Positions 26,865 through 36,982 of a DNA stretch of 64,000 nucleotides are shown here, in pieces. Both the position numbers and the translations under genes were made by a program. The stretch spans positions 124,001 to 188,000 of the forward strand of contig NZ_FOVU01000003.1 in the NCBI RefSeq assembly GCF_900115265.1. Direction: 5' to 3'. The first letter of the stretch is position 1; the number at the start of each line of letters is the position of its first letter. Source of the stretch: Bradyrhizobium sp. Ghvi. Lineage in GTDB: Bacteria > Pseudomonadota > Alphaproteobacteria > Rhizobiales > Xanthobacteraceae. The notes beneath the pieces are model-generated. The model did no database searches. It was given only the letters and a program-made list of their open reading frames with translations, and had not been told where the DNA came from.

Positions 26865-26880
26865 GACCGCTCAATAACCG

Positions 26881-26990
26881 GTGTCATCGCCCGGCTTGAC
26901 GGGCGATCCAGTACTCCGAGACGGTTGTGATTGAATTGAGAGGCCGCAGCGTACTGGATGCCCCGGTCGAGCCGGGGCATGACACTGGAG
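26881..26990. repeat. Palindromic intergenic repeat, family A
   Basis: GTGTCATCGCCCGGCTTGAC ... GATCCAGTACTCCGAGA at the left is mirrored by GTACTGGATGCCCCGG ... CCGGGGCATGACAC at the right. It lies between convergent genes. Confidence 0.8.
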
Positions 26991-26997
26991 TATGCCG

Positions 26998-27642
26998 CTA
27001 CGCGTGCCCGGCCTCATTCGACAGCATGCCGGGATCGATTCCGATCTTGCGCAAGGCGCGGCTGTATTTCTCGTCGACGTCGTCGCCGAAGATCAGGTCC
27101 GCATCCGCGTCGCAATGCAGCCAGCCATTGCTCTGGATCTCGGTCTCGAGCTGGCCCGGCGCCCAGCCGGCGTAGCCGAGCGCGAGGATGGCATGTTTGG
27201 GGCCCGAGCCGTTGGCGATTGCGCGCAGGATGTCGACGGTCGCGGTGAGGCAGATGCCGTCGTCGATCCGCAGCGTGGCATGCTCGATGTAGAAATCGCT
27301 GGAATGCAGCACGAAGCCGCGACCGGTATCGACCGGACCGCCGGCCAGCACCTTCATGCTTTCGGCATTTTCCGGCAGCTTGATATGCTCGCCCTTCTTG
27401 ATGATGCCAAGCTGCTCCAGCAGCTCCGGGAAATCGATGCTGCCTGCCGGATGGTTGACGATAATGCCCATCGCGCCCTCGGCGGAATGCGCACAGAGAT
27501 AGATCACCGAGCGCTCGAAACGCTGATCGCCCATCACGGGCATCGCGATCAGCAGCCGTCCGTCGAGATACCCGGCCGAGCTGGGAAGCGCGGGGCTCGC
27601 GCCGCGGGTGCTTTCGCCCGTCCGTTTGCCTGTGGGAGCCAT
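26998..27642 (-). CDS. YqgE/AlgH family protein (DUF179)
   Basis: A 214-residue cytoplasmic protein with [20 protein letters not shown] near the N-terminus and [16 protein letters not shown], both characteristic of YqgE/AlgH. The C-terminal [16 protein letters not shown] is also typical. AlgH was linked to alginate regulation in Pseudomonas, but the biochemical role is unknown. The first 20 residues are low-complexity; ATG at 27642 is the only upstream candidate. Confidence 0.93.
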   Translation of the reverse strand: MAPTGKRTGESTRGASPALPSSAGYLDGRLLIAMPVMGDQRFERSVIYLCAHSAEGAMGIIVNHPAGSIDFPELLEQLGIIKKGEHIKLPENAESMKVLAGGPVDTGRGFVLHSSDFYIEHATLRIDDGICLTATVDILRAIANGSGPKHAILALGYAGWAPGQLETEIQSNGWLHCDADADLIFGDDVDEKYSRALRKIGIDPGMLSNEAGHA

Positions 27643-27784
27643 CGGTAAAGCACTCCGGTTTCAATTCCTATCCTGATGTTGGCCCGGGCCGCTGTCAAAT
27701 CAAGGCTTGCAGGGACATGATTCGGGTGCATCCATCACAAGCAATTCAATGGTTTGCCTTTGGGGGACCCTGTAAAGACGTGCC

Positions 27785-28624
27785 ATGCTGACAAGAGTTC
27801 CCCTGCATGCGGCGATTGCTGTCGCGACAACCCTGCTTGCGTCATCGCCGGCGACGGTAGCCCATGCCGACGATGCATCGCCGTGGCAGCGCGACGGGCA
27901 TTCCGCGGTGCGGCTATTGGCGGGATCGCGCAGCGGTGCAGTGCTGCTCGGCGGTATCGCGTTCCAGATCCAGCCCGGCTGGAAAACCTACTGGCGCATG
28001 CCGGGCGATTCCGGTGTTCCGCCGCGGTTCGATTTCTCGAAGTCTGACAATGTCGAAGCGGTGACCGTCATGTGGCCGGCGCCGCAGAAGTTCGACGATG
28101 GCGCGGGCGGCCACTCGATCGGCTATCACGACCAGATCGTGCTCCCCTTGCGCATCGTCGCCAAGGCGGCGGACAAGCCGGTGACGTTGCGCGCCGAGAT
28201 CAATTACGCGGTGTGCGAAAAGCTCTGCGTTCCCGTCGCGGCCAATGTCGAGCTCGGCTTCAACAACGTCGCTTCGACCGAAGATGCCAATTTGCGCGCA
28301 GCACTCGATACCGTGCCGAAGCCGGCCAATATCGGCGATCCCAATCCGCTGACCATCCGTGACGTCAAGCGCGACGGGCCCAAGAACGTCCTCGTCGATG
28401 TGGTTTCACCCGAGAACAGCAAGGTCGATCTGTTCGTGGAGGGACCGACGCCCGAATGGTCACTGCCGATCCCTGAAAAGGTCGCGCCCAGCCCGCCCGG
28501 CGTGAACCGATTTTCGTTCGAGCTCGACGGATTGCCGCCGGGCGTCAAGCCCGACGGCGCGGCGCTGAAGTTCACGCTGGTCGGACCGGAGAAATCGTAC
28601 GAGTTCAATACGAATTTGGAGTGA
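27785..28624 (+). CDS. DsbD alpha-domain-like periplasmic protein
   Basis: A 279-residue secreted protein with a signal peptide of about 28 residues (TVAHADDA). It resembles the N-terminal periplasmic domains of DsbD/ScsB thiol reductases. There is a GIAFQIQPGWKTYWRMPGDSG block and a cysteine pair in INYAVCEKLCVPV, where DsbD-alpha keeps its redox cysteines. The transmembrane and thioredoxin-like parts of full DsbD are absent, so it would have to receive electrons from another protein or work as a binding domain. Confidence 0.85.
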   Translation: MLTRVPLHAAIAVATTLLASSPATVAHADDASPWQRDGHSAVRLLAGSRSGAVLLGGIAFQIQPGWKTYWRMPGDSGVPPRFDFSKSDNVEAVTVMWPAPQKFDDGAGGHSIGYHDQIVLPLRIVAKAADKPVTLRAEINYAVCEKLCVPVAANVELGFNNVASTEDANLRAALDTVPKPANIGDPNPLTIRDVKRDGPKNVLVDVVSPENSKVDLFVEGPTPEWSLPIPEKVAPSPPGVNRFSFELDGLPPGVKPDGAALKFTLVGPEKSYEFNTNLE

Positions 28625-28652
28625 GGTGCGCCACAGGCGCCTCGTCCTCCGC

Positions 28653-28800
28653 TGTCGTCCCGGACAAGCGCAGCGCAGATCCGGGGACCCATACGCCGCA
28701 GTAACGATTTTGCGAAGACTCGGAGTTGCCCGCTCGCGCGCTAACTTCTCCCTGGGATTATGGATCCCGGCTCTGCGCTGACGCTTGTGCGGGATGACAC
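28653..28800. repeat. Palindromic intergenic repeat, family C (diverged)
   Basis: TGTCGTCCCGGACAAGCGCAGC followed by GCAGATCCGGGGACCC is mirrored by GGATCCCGGCTCTGCGCTGACGCTTGTGCGGGATGACA. It fills most of the 300-base space before the flippase gene; the rest (28801-28924) shows no separate gene. Confidence 0.7.
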
Positions 28801-28924
28801 TGTTGGCTGTTGCGACAGCGCCTCCCTCACCCAACCGAATCTTAACGAATGGTTGCTAGTCCCAAGGCCACCGCATCAGCCTGCCGCAACATGCGGGACG
28901 CCTGGGGATCTCGATTTGGCCGTG

Positions 28925-30283
28925 ATGGATGCAGAACCTGCAACGACCGGACCGGCCGGGCTGATCGCGCGGCTGCGCGCCAAACTGACCGGCGGCTCGA
29001 GCGAAGCGTCGCTGACGCGGCGGCTGGCCGGCACCATCTTCCTCATCCGCGTCATCAGTGCGGGCCTCGCCTATGTCTCGCAGGTGCTGCTCGCGCGCTG
29101 GATGGGCACGTCGGACTACGGGATCTACGTCTATGTCTGGACCTGGGTGCTGCTGCTCGGCAGCATGATGGACTTCGGCATCTCCGCCTCCGCGCAAAAG
29201 ATCATTCCGGAATATCGCGCCGGCGGCGACCACGCGCTGTTGCGTGGCTTTCTCTCCGGCAGCCGCTGGCTGACCTTTGCCGTCTCGACCCTGACGTCGC
29301 TGGCGCTCGCCGGCATCGTCAGACTGCTGTCACCCTGGATCGATCCGGCCGAGGAGCTGCCGCTCTATATCGGCTGCATGACTTTGCCGGCCTTCGTCGT
29401 CGCCAACACCCAGGACGGCATCGCGCGCTCGCATGACTGGATGCAACTCGGCCTGATGCCGCAATTCATCATCCGGCAGGCGCTGATCATCGGCATCACG
29501 GCTGTCGCCTTCCTGCTCGGCTTTCATCTCGGCGCGGTCGCGGCGATGCTCGCCAGCCTTGGTGCAGTATGGATCGCGATGACCGGGCAGATGGTGGTGC
29601 TGAACCGCAAGCTTGCCGATCATATCGCGCCCGGGCCCAAGGCGTACGACATCCGCGGCTGGCTCGCAGTCTCGCTGCCGATCCTGCTGGTCGAAAGCTT
29701 TTACCTGCTGTTGTCCTACACCGACGTGCTGGTGCTGCAGCAGTTCCGCCCGTCCGACGAGGTCGGCGTATATTTTGCGGTAGTGAAGACACTGGCGCTG
29801 GTGTCGTTCATTCATTACGCGATGTCGGCGACGACGGCGCATCGCTTTGCCGAATACAATGCTGGCGGCGACAAGGCGCGGCTGTCGGCCTATGTCGCGC
29901 ATGCCATCGCCTGGACGTTCTGGCCGTCTCTCGCCGCGACGACCGCGCTGCTCGCATTGGGTAAACCGTTGCTCTGGCTGTTCGGACCGCAATTCGTTGT
30001 CGGCTACGACATCATGTTCATCGCCGCTGTTGGCCTCGTGGTGCGCGCCGCGATCGGGCCGGTGGAGCGGCTGCTCAACATGCTCGGCGAGCAGAAGATC
30101 TGCGCGCTGGCCTACGCGCTGGCGTTCGTGATGAACGTGGTGCTGTGCGTGGCGCTGGTGCCGCGCTTCGGCGGTCAGGGCGCCGCAGCCGCGACCTCGG
30201 TCTCGCTCACCTTCGAAACGGTGCTGCTGTTCTGGATCGTACGGCAGCGTCTGGGCCTGCATGTGCTGGCGTTTGGTAAATAG
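28925..30283 (+). CDS. Polysaccharide flippase (MOP/Wzx-like)
   Basis: Multispanning inner-membrane protein of 452 residues with 12 or more hydrophobic segments, in the polysaccharide-export flippase family. It begins after a short cytoplasmic head (MDAEPATTGPAGLIARLRAK), with LARWMGTSDYGIYVYVWTWVLLLG as a typical early pair. It probably flips lipid-linked glycan units across the membrane. The frame is open upstream into the repeat at 28760; I take the ATG at 28925, though the ribosome site is weak. Confidence 0.87.
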   Translation: MDAEPATTGPAGLIARLRAKLTGGSSEASLTRRLAGTIFLIRVISAGLAYVSQVLLARWMGTSDYGIYVYVWTWVLLLGSMMDFGISASAQKIIPEYRAGGDHALLRGFLSGSRWLTFAVSTLTSLALAGIVRLLSPWIDPAEELPLYIGCMTLPAFVVANTQDGIARSHDWMQLGLMPQFIIRQALIIGITAVAFLLGFHLGAVAAMLASLGAVWIAMTGQMVVLNRKLADHIAPGPKAYDIRGWLAVSLPILLVESFYLLLSYTDVLVLQQFRPSDEVGVYFAVVKTLALVSFIHYAMSATTAHRFAEYNAGGDKARLSAYVAHAIAWTFWPSLAATTALLALGKPLLWLFGPQFVVGYDIMFIAAVGLVVRAAIGPVERLLNMLGEQKICALAYALAFVMNVVLCVALVPRFGGQGAAAATSVSLTFETVLLFWIVRQRLGLHVLAFGK

Positions 30284-30477
30284 GAATTACACATCCGAGA
30301 CCCGCCCTCCCTTGGGGAACGACTGTTTCGCAACGAGCCCGCGAACAAGGCGAAACACCTCCCTACCTCCAAGGGACAGCGAAAATTTTCTTATTCCGCC
30401 CAAGAGGTTGCATCGCAGGGAATGTTTATTCTACGTCGTATTGCTCAATCGACGAGATCAACTTAGATTCTGCGGGC

Positions 30478-31302
30478 ATGATGGATCCACTGTACGTCGC
30501 TTCGGGATTTGCCGTCGGCCTGCTTGTCGGGATGACCGGCGTCGGAGGTGGCTCGTTGATGACGCCGCTGCTGATCCTGCTGTTCGGCGTCCATCCCTCC
30601 ACCGCGGTCGGAACCGACCTGCTTTATGCCGCCGCTACCAAGACCGGCGGCAGTATCGTCCATGGCTGGTCGCGCAGCGTGCACTGGCCGGCGGTGCTGC
30701 GGCTCGCCTCTGGCAGCATTCCGGCGAGCGCGCTGACGCTGCTCGTGTTGTGGAAGCTCGACCTGAAGAGTGATGCCGAGCGCAACCTCGTCAACATCGT
30801 GCTGTGCTTCGCGCTGCTGCTCACTGCGACCTCGCTGATCTTCCGCAAATCGATCATGGAGCGCTATCGCCGTCGCCTCGAACAAATCGACGAGCGCACC
30901 ACGGCGATGGCGACCGTCATCACCGGCGTCGTACTCGGCGTGCTGGTCTCGATCTCCTCCGTCGGCGCCGGCGCGGTCGGCGTGACCGTGCTGCTGTTGC
31001 TCTACCCGCGCCTGCCGGTGGCGACGATCGTCGGCTCGGACATCGCGCATGCCGTGCCGCTGACCCTGGTTGCCGGGATCGGGCACTGGGCGCTCGGCGA
31101 CGTCGACTGGGGCCTGATGGGTGTGCTCTTGATGGGCTCGCTGCCCGGCATCATCGTGGGCAGTTACAGCGCGACACGCGTGCCCGAAATGGTGCTGCGC
31201 CTGACGCTGGCCAGCGTCCTCATGCTGGTCGCTGGCAAGATCATGTTCGCGGAATTGAACCTGCAATCCGCGATCGTGACGGCGCTGGCCTGGAGCCATT
31301 AG
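30478..31302 (+). CDS. Sulfite exporter TauE/SafE family membrane protein
   Basis: Membrane permease of 274 residues with about eight transmembrane segments and the duplicated family motif seen in SGFAVGLLVGMTGVGGGSLM and GVLVSISSVGAGAVGVTVLLL. The family exports small anions such as sulfite or sulfoacetate, or takes up sulfur compounds. It lies 3 kb before the sulfate assimilation locus but is not joined to it. The 194 bases upstream (30284-30477) hold no visible gene. Confidence 0.9.
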   Translation: MMDPLYVASGFAVGLLVGMTGVGGGSLMTPLLILLFGVHPSTAVGTDLLYAAATKTGGSIVHGWSRSVHWPAVLRLASGSIPASALTLLVLWKLDLKSDAERNLVNIVLCFALLLTATSLIFRKSIMERYRRRLEQIDERTTAMATVITGVVLGVLVSISSVGAGAVGVTVLLLLYPRLPVATIVGSDIAHAVPLTLVAGIGHWALGDVDWGLMGVLLMGSLPGIIVGSYSATRVPEMVLRLTLASVLMLVAGKIMFAELNLQSAIVTALAWSH

Positions 31303-31328
31303 GCGGAAGCCGGCGCCTCACTCTCGCT

Positions 31329-31432
31329 GTCATCGCCCGGTTTAACCGGGCGATCCAGTACTCCGAGAAAAATTGTGATTCAATCGATAGCCGCGGCGTA
31401 CTGGATGCTCCGGTCAAGCCGGGGCATGACAG
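31329..31432. repeat. Palindromic intergenic repeat, family A
   Basis: TGTCATCGCCCGGTTTAACC ... GATCCAGTACTCCGAGA at the left is mirrored by GGCGTACTGGATGCTCCGG ... GCCGGGGCATGACA at the right. It lies between convergent genes. Confidence 0.8.
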
Positions 31433-31445
31433 AGTGCGCGCGCCC

Positions 31446-32234
31446 TTACTCCGCGGTCCAACCGCCGTCGATCGACAAATTGGTGCCGGTGATCTGCGCG
31501 GCATCGTCGCTGCACAGGAACAGCGCCAGCGCCGCGACCTGCTCTGATGTCACGAACTCCTTGGTCGGCTGCGCATCGAGCAGCACGTCGTTGATGACCT
31601 GCTCGCGGGTGAGATTGCGGGCCTTCATCGTATCCGGGATCTGCTTCTCGACCAGCGGCGTCCAGACATAGCCGGGGCTGATGCAGTTGCAGGTGATCTT
31701 GTGGGTCGCGACCTCAAGCGCCACGGTCTTGGTCAGGCCGGCGATGCCGTGCTTGGCCGACACATAGGCCGACTTGAAAGGCGAAGCGACCAGCGAATGC
31801 GCCGAAGCGGTGTTGATGATACGCCCCCAGCCCTTCTTCTTCATGCCGGGCACGGCGGCGCGGATGCCGTGGAAGGCCGAGGACAGGTTGATCGCGATGA
31901 TCTGATCCCACTTCTCGATCGGAAACTCCTCGACCGGCGAGACGAACTGGATGCCGGCATTGTTGACGAGAATGTCGACCGAGCCAAAGGTCTTTTCGCC
32001 AAGCGCGATCATGCCGGCGATCTCGGCCGGCTTGGTCATGTCGGCGGGGGAATAGATCGCCCTCACGCCGAAATCGGACTCGATCTTGGCACGCTCCTTT
32101 TCGATGTCCTCCGGCGAGCCGAAGCCATTGATGACGACATTGGCACCGGCGCCGGCGAAGGCGCGCGCATATGCAAGGCCAATCCCGCTGGTCGAACCTG
32201 TCACGACGGCGTTTTTGCCTGAGAGAGTACCCAT
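31446..32234 (-). CDS. bdhA: 3-hydroxybutyrate dehydrogenase
   Basis: NAD-dependent SDR of 262 residues that oxidises 3-hydroxybutyrate to acetoacetate in polyhydroxybutyrate breakdown. Motifs: TGSTSGIGLAYARAF, NNAGIQFVSPVEEFP, the catalytic SAHSLVASPFKSAYVSAKHG, and the end QITGTNLSIDGGW, all typical of this enzyme. The ribosome site AAAGGAGCGAATAAT precedes the ATG at 32234. It starts one base after the patatin stop, so the two are almost surely one operon. Confidence 0.93.
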   Translation of the reverse strand: MGTLSGKNAVVTGSTSGIGLAYARAFAGAGANVVINGFGSPEDIEKERAKIESDFGVRAIYSPADMTKPAEIAGMIALGEKTFGSVDILVNNAGIQFVSPVEEFPIEKWDQIIAINLSSAFHGIRAAVPGMKKKGWGRIINTASAHSLVASPFKSAYVSAKHGIAGLTKTVALEVATHKITCNCISPGYVWTPLVEKQIPDTMKARNLTREQVINDVLLDAQPTKEFVTSEQVAALALFLCSDDAAQITGTNLSIDGGWTAE

Positions 32235-32235
32235 A

Positions 32236-33411
32236 TTATTCGCTCCTTTTTGGCGGGGGCGCGGTGACGTCCCCGGTGAGATCGTAGGTGACCATGGTCT
32301 CGCCGGACTGCGGCCGCTCGAGCCAATCCTTGTGGCGCATCGACAGATGCACGTCGCGCACGCCGCTCTCCCAATGCTCGACCATGGCGACATGGGAGAA
32401 GTCGTAATCCTTGGACGAAGACTCGTAATTCTTGCTGCGGTAGATCAGGTGCACGACGGTGACGGTGCTCTCGCGCGCCGCCTTGTTGAGGATCTCGACC
32501 GACGGATCGTTCTTCAGATAATCAGGCAGCTTGTCGATCAGCTCGCGCAGCGCCTTGCGCGTGTTGTGCACCTGCTTGTTCTTGTCGGTATTCATCCGCG
32601 TTCGGCTGGAGAATCTGATGTCTTTCTCGCGCTCCGTCGCCTCGAGCAGCGAGTTCGGCAGATCGCCGCGGGCGCTGAAGAGGTCGACCTGGAAGATCAG
32701 GAGGTCGCGGTCGAGCTCCGCATCCAGCACGAAGTCGAGCGGCGTGTTGGAGGCGATGCCACCGTCCCAATAATGTTCGCCGTCGATGACCACGGACGGA
32801 AACCCCGGCGGCAGCGCACCGGAAGCCATGATGTGCTCCGGGCCGATCTTCTTGCCGAGCTTCTTGAACTCGTAATTGTCGAAATACTTGAAGTTGCCGG
32901 AGGTGACGCCGACGGCGCCGACCGACAGGCGGGTCTTGAGATCGTTGATGCGGTCGAAGTCGACGAGCCGCTCCAGTGTCTTTTTCAGCGGCGCAGTGTC
33001 GTAATAGCTTTCAGCCTGCTTGCTGCCGGGCGGCCACAGCGGCGCGGGCGGCACGCGCGGAACGAAGAAGCCGGGTACGCCGAAGGTCGCGATCAGGGCG
33101 GCGCTGGTGGAATTGAACAGCTCGCGGCTGTGATCGCTCTTGCCGATCGGCTTCCACGGCACCGGCGCGGAAACCATTTCCCAGAATTCCTTGAGTCGCT
33201 TGACGCGGGTGTGGCCCTCATTGCCGGCGATGATGGCGGCGTTGACAGCGCCGATCGAGATGCCGGCGACCCATTCAGGCTCGAAATCGAAATGGCACAG
33301 CGCCTGATAGGCGCCGGCCTGATAGGAGCCGAGCGCGCCGCCGCCCTGGAGAACCAGGACGCGCTGCGCCTTCGCGGGGACTGTTGCGACTTCCGGGCTG
33401 TGATCTGTCAT
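32236..33411 (-). CDS. Patatin-like phospholipase with DUF3734 C-terminal domain
   Basis: Serine acyl hydrolase of 391 residues. The oxyanion loop is QGGGALGSYQAG, the nucleophile S52 lies in GISIG, and the catalytic aspartate is D216 in WDGG, making the patatin Ser-Asp dyad. A DUF3734 region follows, with HWESGVRDVHLSMRHKDW near the end. It lies directly upstream of bdhA with one base between, so it may release lipid or polyhydroxybutyrate-derived acids that the dehydrogenase then oxidises; that link is inferred. Confidence 0.92.
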   Translation of the reverse strand: MTDHSPEVATVPAKAQRVLVLQGGGALGSYQAGAYQALCHFDFEPEWVAGISIGAVNAAIIAGNEGHTRVKRLKEFWEMVSAPVPWKPIGKSDHSRELFNSTSAALIATFGVPGFFVPRVPPAPLWPPGSKQAESYYDTAPLKKTLERLVDFDRINDLKTRLSVGAVGVTSGNFKYFDNYEFKKLGKKIGPEHIMASGALPPGFPSVVIDGEHYWDGGIASNTPLDFVLDAELDRDLLIFQVDLFSARGDLPNSLLEATEREKDIRFSSRTRMNTDKNKQVHNTRKALRELIDKLPDYLKNDPSVEILNKAARESTVTVVHLIYRSKNYESSSKDYDFSHVAMVEHWESGVRDVHLSMRHKDWLERPQSGETMVTYDLTGDVTAPPPKRSE

Positions 33412-33489
33412 AAGGGACTAATAGCAAAAGGCGAGCCACCGTGGCGACAGTCTGCCGCGGCGTCAATGCATCCCGGGATCAAGTCTGGC

Positions 33490-33993
33490 TTATCGGGGCT
33501 CGGTCGATGCCAGGATCATGGTCCAGAACACCTTGTACTTGGTGCCTGGAGCATAGCTTGCCGCGATGCCCAATTTTGTGACACCGCTCTTGAGCATGTT
33601 GGCGCGGTGCGGAGGCGAGTCGCGCCAACCGGAAAACGCTTCTGCCAGCGTATGATAGCCGGCCGAGATGTTCTCGACCGCCACCGTCGCGGGATAACCG
33701 CCGGCATTGAGCCGCTTGCCCAGGGGCGCGCGGACGTCATGGTCCATCTTGTTGGCAGCGGCCATGGCGTTGGACTGGGATTCGGCGAGCCGCATCAATT
33801 CGGGGTCGACCTCGACGGAGCCGAGCCCGTTGTTCTGGCGGTATTGCGAAATCATGATCGCTGCGGCCGGCGCATCGAGCTTGGCGCCCGGGACCGACAT
33901 GTCCGCATACATCGACGGCTGCTGGACCGGCGCTTCGTTGCCGGCGCAGCCGGCAAGAAGCAAAGTGATGAGAATTGCGGCCGCAGCGCGCAT
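33490..33993 (-). CDS. CAP/SCP-domain lipoprotein
   Basis: A 167-residue lipoprotein with lipobox LLLAGC (cysteine near residue 16) and a CAP domain: MDHDVRAPLGKRL, VAVENISAGYHTLAEAFSGW and SPPHRANML, with the usual conserved histidines. Bacterial CAP proteins are secreted or envelope proteins of poorly known role. I start at 33993 because the signal begins there; an in-frame ATG at 34035 lies before it. Confidence 0.88.
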   Translation of the reverse strand: MRAAAAILITLLLAGCAGNEAPVQQPSMYADMSVPGAKLDAPAAAIMISQYRQNNGLGSVEVDPELMRLAESQSNAMAAANKMDHDVRAPLGKRLNAGGYPATVAVENISAGYHTLAEAFSGWRDSPPHRANMLKSGVTKLGIAASYAPGTKYKVFWTMILASTEPR

Positions 33994-34070
33994 GTAGAGG
34001 CCCCCAAATGAGGGGCCGTTGTTGCATACCAACAATGGCTGAAAGGTGAATTTTGAAGAAAATCGTAGCT

Positions 34071-34163
34071 GTCATTCCGGGCCGATGCGAAGTATCGAAC
34101 CCGGAATCTCGCGCGACAATCTCGGGATTCCGGGTTCGCGCTGGCGCGCGCCCCGGAATGACG
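34071..34163. repeat. Palindromic intergenic repeat, family B
   Basis: GTCATTCCGGGCCGATGCGA at the left is mirrored by GGCGCGCGCCCCGGAATGAC at the right, with AACCCGGAATCTCG and CGGGATTCCGGGTT inside. It lies directly after the cysA stop. Confidence 0.8.
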
Positions 34164-34165
34164 GT

Positions 34166-35189
<1,024 letters not shown>

Positions 35190-35200
<11 letters not shown>

Positions 35201-36098
35201 GGTCTTCTCCTCCGTCCAGCCGACGCTCCAGGACTGTCTTTGCGACCAGCGTGATCAGCGCCAGCATGGCGAGCAGCGAGGCGATCGCGAACGCGGCGAC
35301 GAACTGGTACTCGTCGTAGAGAATCTCGACCAGCAGCGGCATCGTGTTGGTCTCGCCGCGGATGTGGCCGGAGACGACCGAGACCGCGCCGAACTCGCCC
35401 ATCGCGCGCGCATTGCAGAGCAGGACGCCGTAGAGAACGCCCCATTTGATGTTGGGCAGCGTGACGCGGAAGAAGGTCTGCAGGCCCGAGGCACCCAGCG
35501 AGATTGCGGCCTCCTCCTCCTGCGTGCCCTGTTCCTGCATCAGCGGGATCAGCGCCCGCGCCACGAAGGGGAAGGTCACGAACGTGGTTGCAAGCGCGAT
35601 GCCGGGCACCGCGAACAGGATCTGGATGTCGTGATCCCTGAGCCAACTTCGGAAATAACCCTGCGCACCGAACAGCAGCACAAAGACGAGGCCCGAGATC
35701 ACCGGGCTCACCGAGAACGGCAGGTCGATCAGAGTGATCAGGAAGGTCTTGCCGGGGAAATCGAATTTGGCGATGGCCCAGGCGGCGACCAGGCCAAATA
35801 CCAAATTGAGCGTGACCGAAATCGCAGCGACCAGCAGTGTCAGCTTGATCGCGGCCAGCGCCTCAGGCTCGGCCAGCGCGGTGATATAGGCCATGATGCC
35901 CTTCGAAAACGCCTGCGCGAACACGAGGACCAGCGGCATCACGACGAAGACGGTGAGAAAGGCTATCGCGAGCGAGATGATGGTGACGCGCACCGCACGG
36001 GGCTCGGTACGGAGATTGTTGCGCGCCGCGGCAGCGTGGGCACGCGCCTTCGCCTCGGGCGAGGACAGGGAAACGGAATCGGCGATCTGCATCGTCAT
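35190..36098 (-). CDS. cysW: Sulfate ABC transporter permease
   Basis: Inner-membrane permease of 302 residues with about six transmembrane segments and the binding-protein-dependent permease (EAA) loop [22 protein letters not shown]. It pairs with CysT to form the sulfate channel. The extended N-terminus (residues 1-45) is polar. Gene order and overlap with cysA support the assignment over molybdate permease. Confidence 0.95.
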
Positions 36099-36108
36099 CG
36101 CATCCCCC

Positions 36109-36945
36109 TCAATGCACCGGAACCCGGTTCTGCGCCCAACGCTGCAACCGGTTCACCGCGAAGATGATGACGAAGGACACGACGAGCATGACGACCGCAA
36201 TTGCAGTCGCGTCGGCATAACGGAATTCGGACAGGCGGATCACGATCAGCAGCGGCGCGATCTCGGAAACATTCGGCAGATTTCCGGCGATGAAGATCAC
36301 CGAGCCGTATTCGCCGACAGCACGGGCGAAGGCGAGCGCGAGACCGGTGAGCAATGCCGGTGCGAGCGAGGGCAGGATCACGCGTGTGATGGTCTGCCAG
36401 CGGCTGGCCCCCAGGCTGCCTGCGGCTTCCTCGATCTCGGGATCGAGATCCTGCAGCACCGGTTGCACCGTGCGCACCACGAAAGGAATGCCGATGAAGA
36501 TCATGGCGACGAAGATGCCGAGCGGCGTGAATGCCACCTTGATGCCGAGCGCGGCGAGCGGCGCGCCGAGCCAGCCCTTCTCGGCGAACAGCGCGGTCAG
36601 CGCGACCCCAGCCACCGCCGTCGGCAATGCGAACGGCACGTCCACGATGGCATCGAAGATCCGCCGGCCGGGGAAACGATAGCGCACCAGCGCCCAGACG
36701 ATGATGCTGCCCATCACGAGATTGACGCAGGCCGCCGCAAACGCGAGTCCGAAGGAGACGCGCAGTGCATTCAGGGTGCGCCGGCTGGAGAGGATGGCCC
36801 AGAACTGCTCGGGACTGAGTTCGGTGGATCTCAGGAACAGCCCGCCGAGCGGAATCAGGATGATGACGGACAGCCAGGTCAGCGTCAGTCCCATCGTGAG
36901 ACCGAAGCCCGGCAACGTCCGGCGTCGTGCTGCAATTGCGCTCAC
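36109..36945 (-). CDS. cysT: Sulfate ABC transporter permease
   Basis: Inner-membrane permease of 278 residues with six transmembrane segments and the EAA loop EIEEAAGSLGASRWQTITRVIL. It forms the sulfate pore with CysW, whose gene starts 11 bases downstream. The GTG start at 36945 has AGGGGACTGA just upstream. Confidence 0.95.
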   Translation of the reverse strand: MSAIAARRRTLPGFGLTMGLTLTWLSVIILIPLGGLFLRSTELSPEQFWAILSSRRTLNALRVSFGLAFAAACVNLVMGSIIVWALVRYRFPGRRIFDAIVDVPFALPTAVAGVALTALFAEKGWLGAPLAALGIKVAFTPLGIFVAMIFIGIPFVVRTVQPVLQDLDPEIEEAAGSLGASRWQTITRVILPSLAPALLTGLALAFARAVGEYGSVIFIAGNLPNVSEIAPLLIVIRLSEFRYADATAIAVVMLVVSFVIIFAVNRLQRWAQNRVPVH

Positions 36946-36982
36946 TCAGTCCCCTGCTAATGCCCCTTAGGGCAGCACCCGA

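Noticed and set aside
30335..30365. EcfG promoter before the TauE/SafE gene
   Set aside because: GGAAC occurs near 30336 but no CGTT follows at 16-17 bases.
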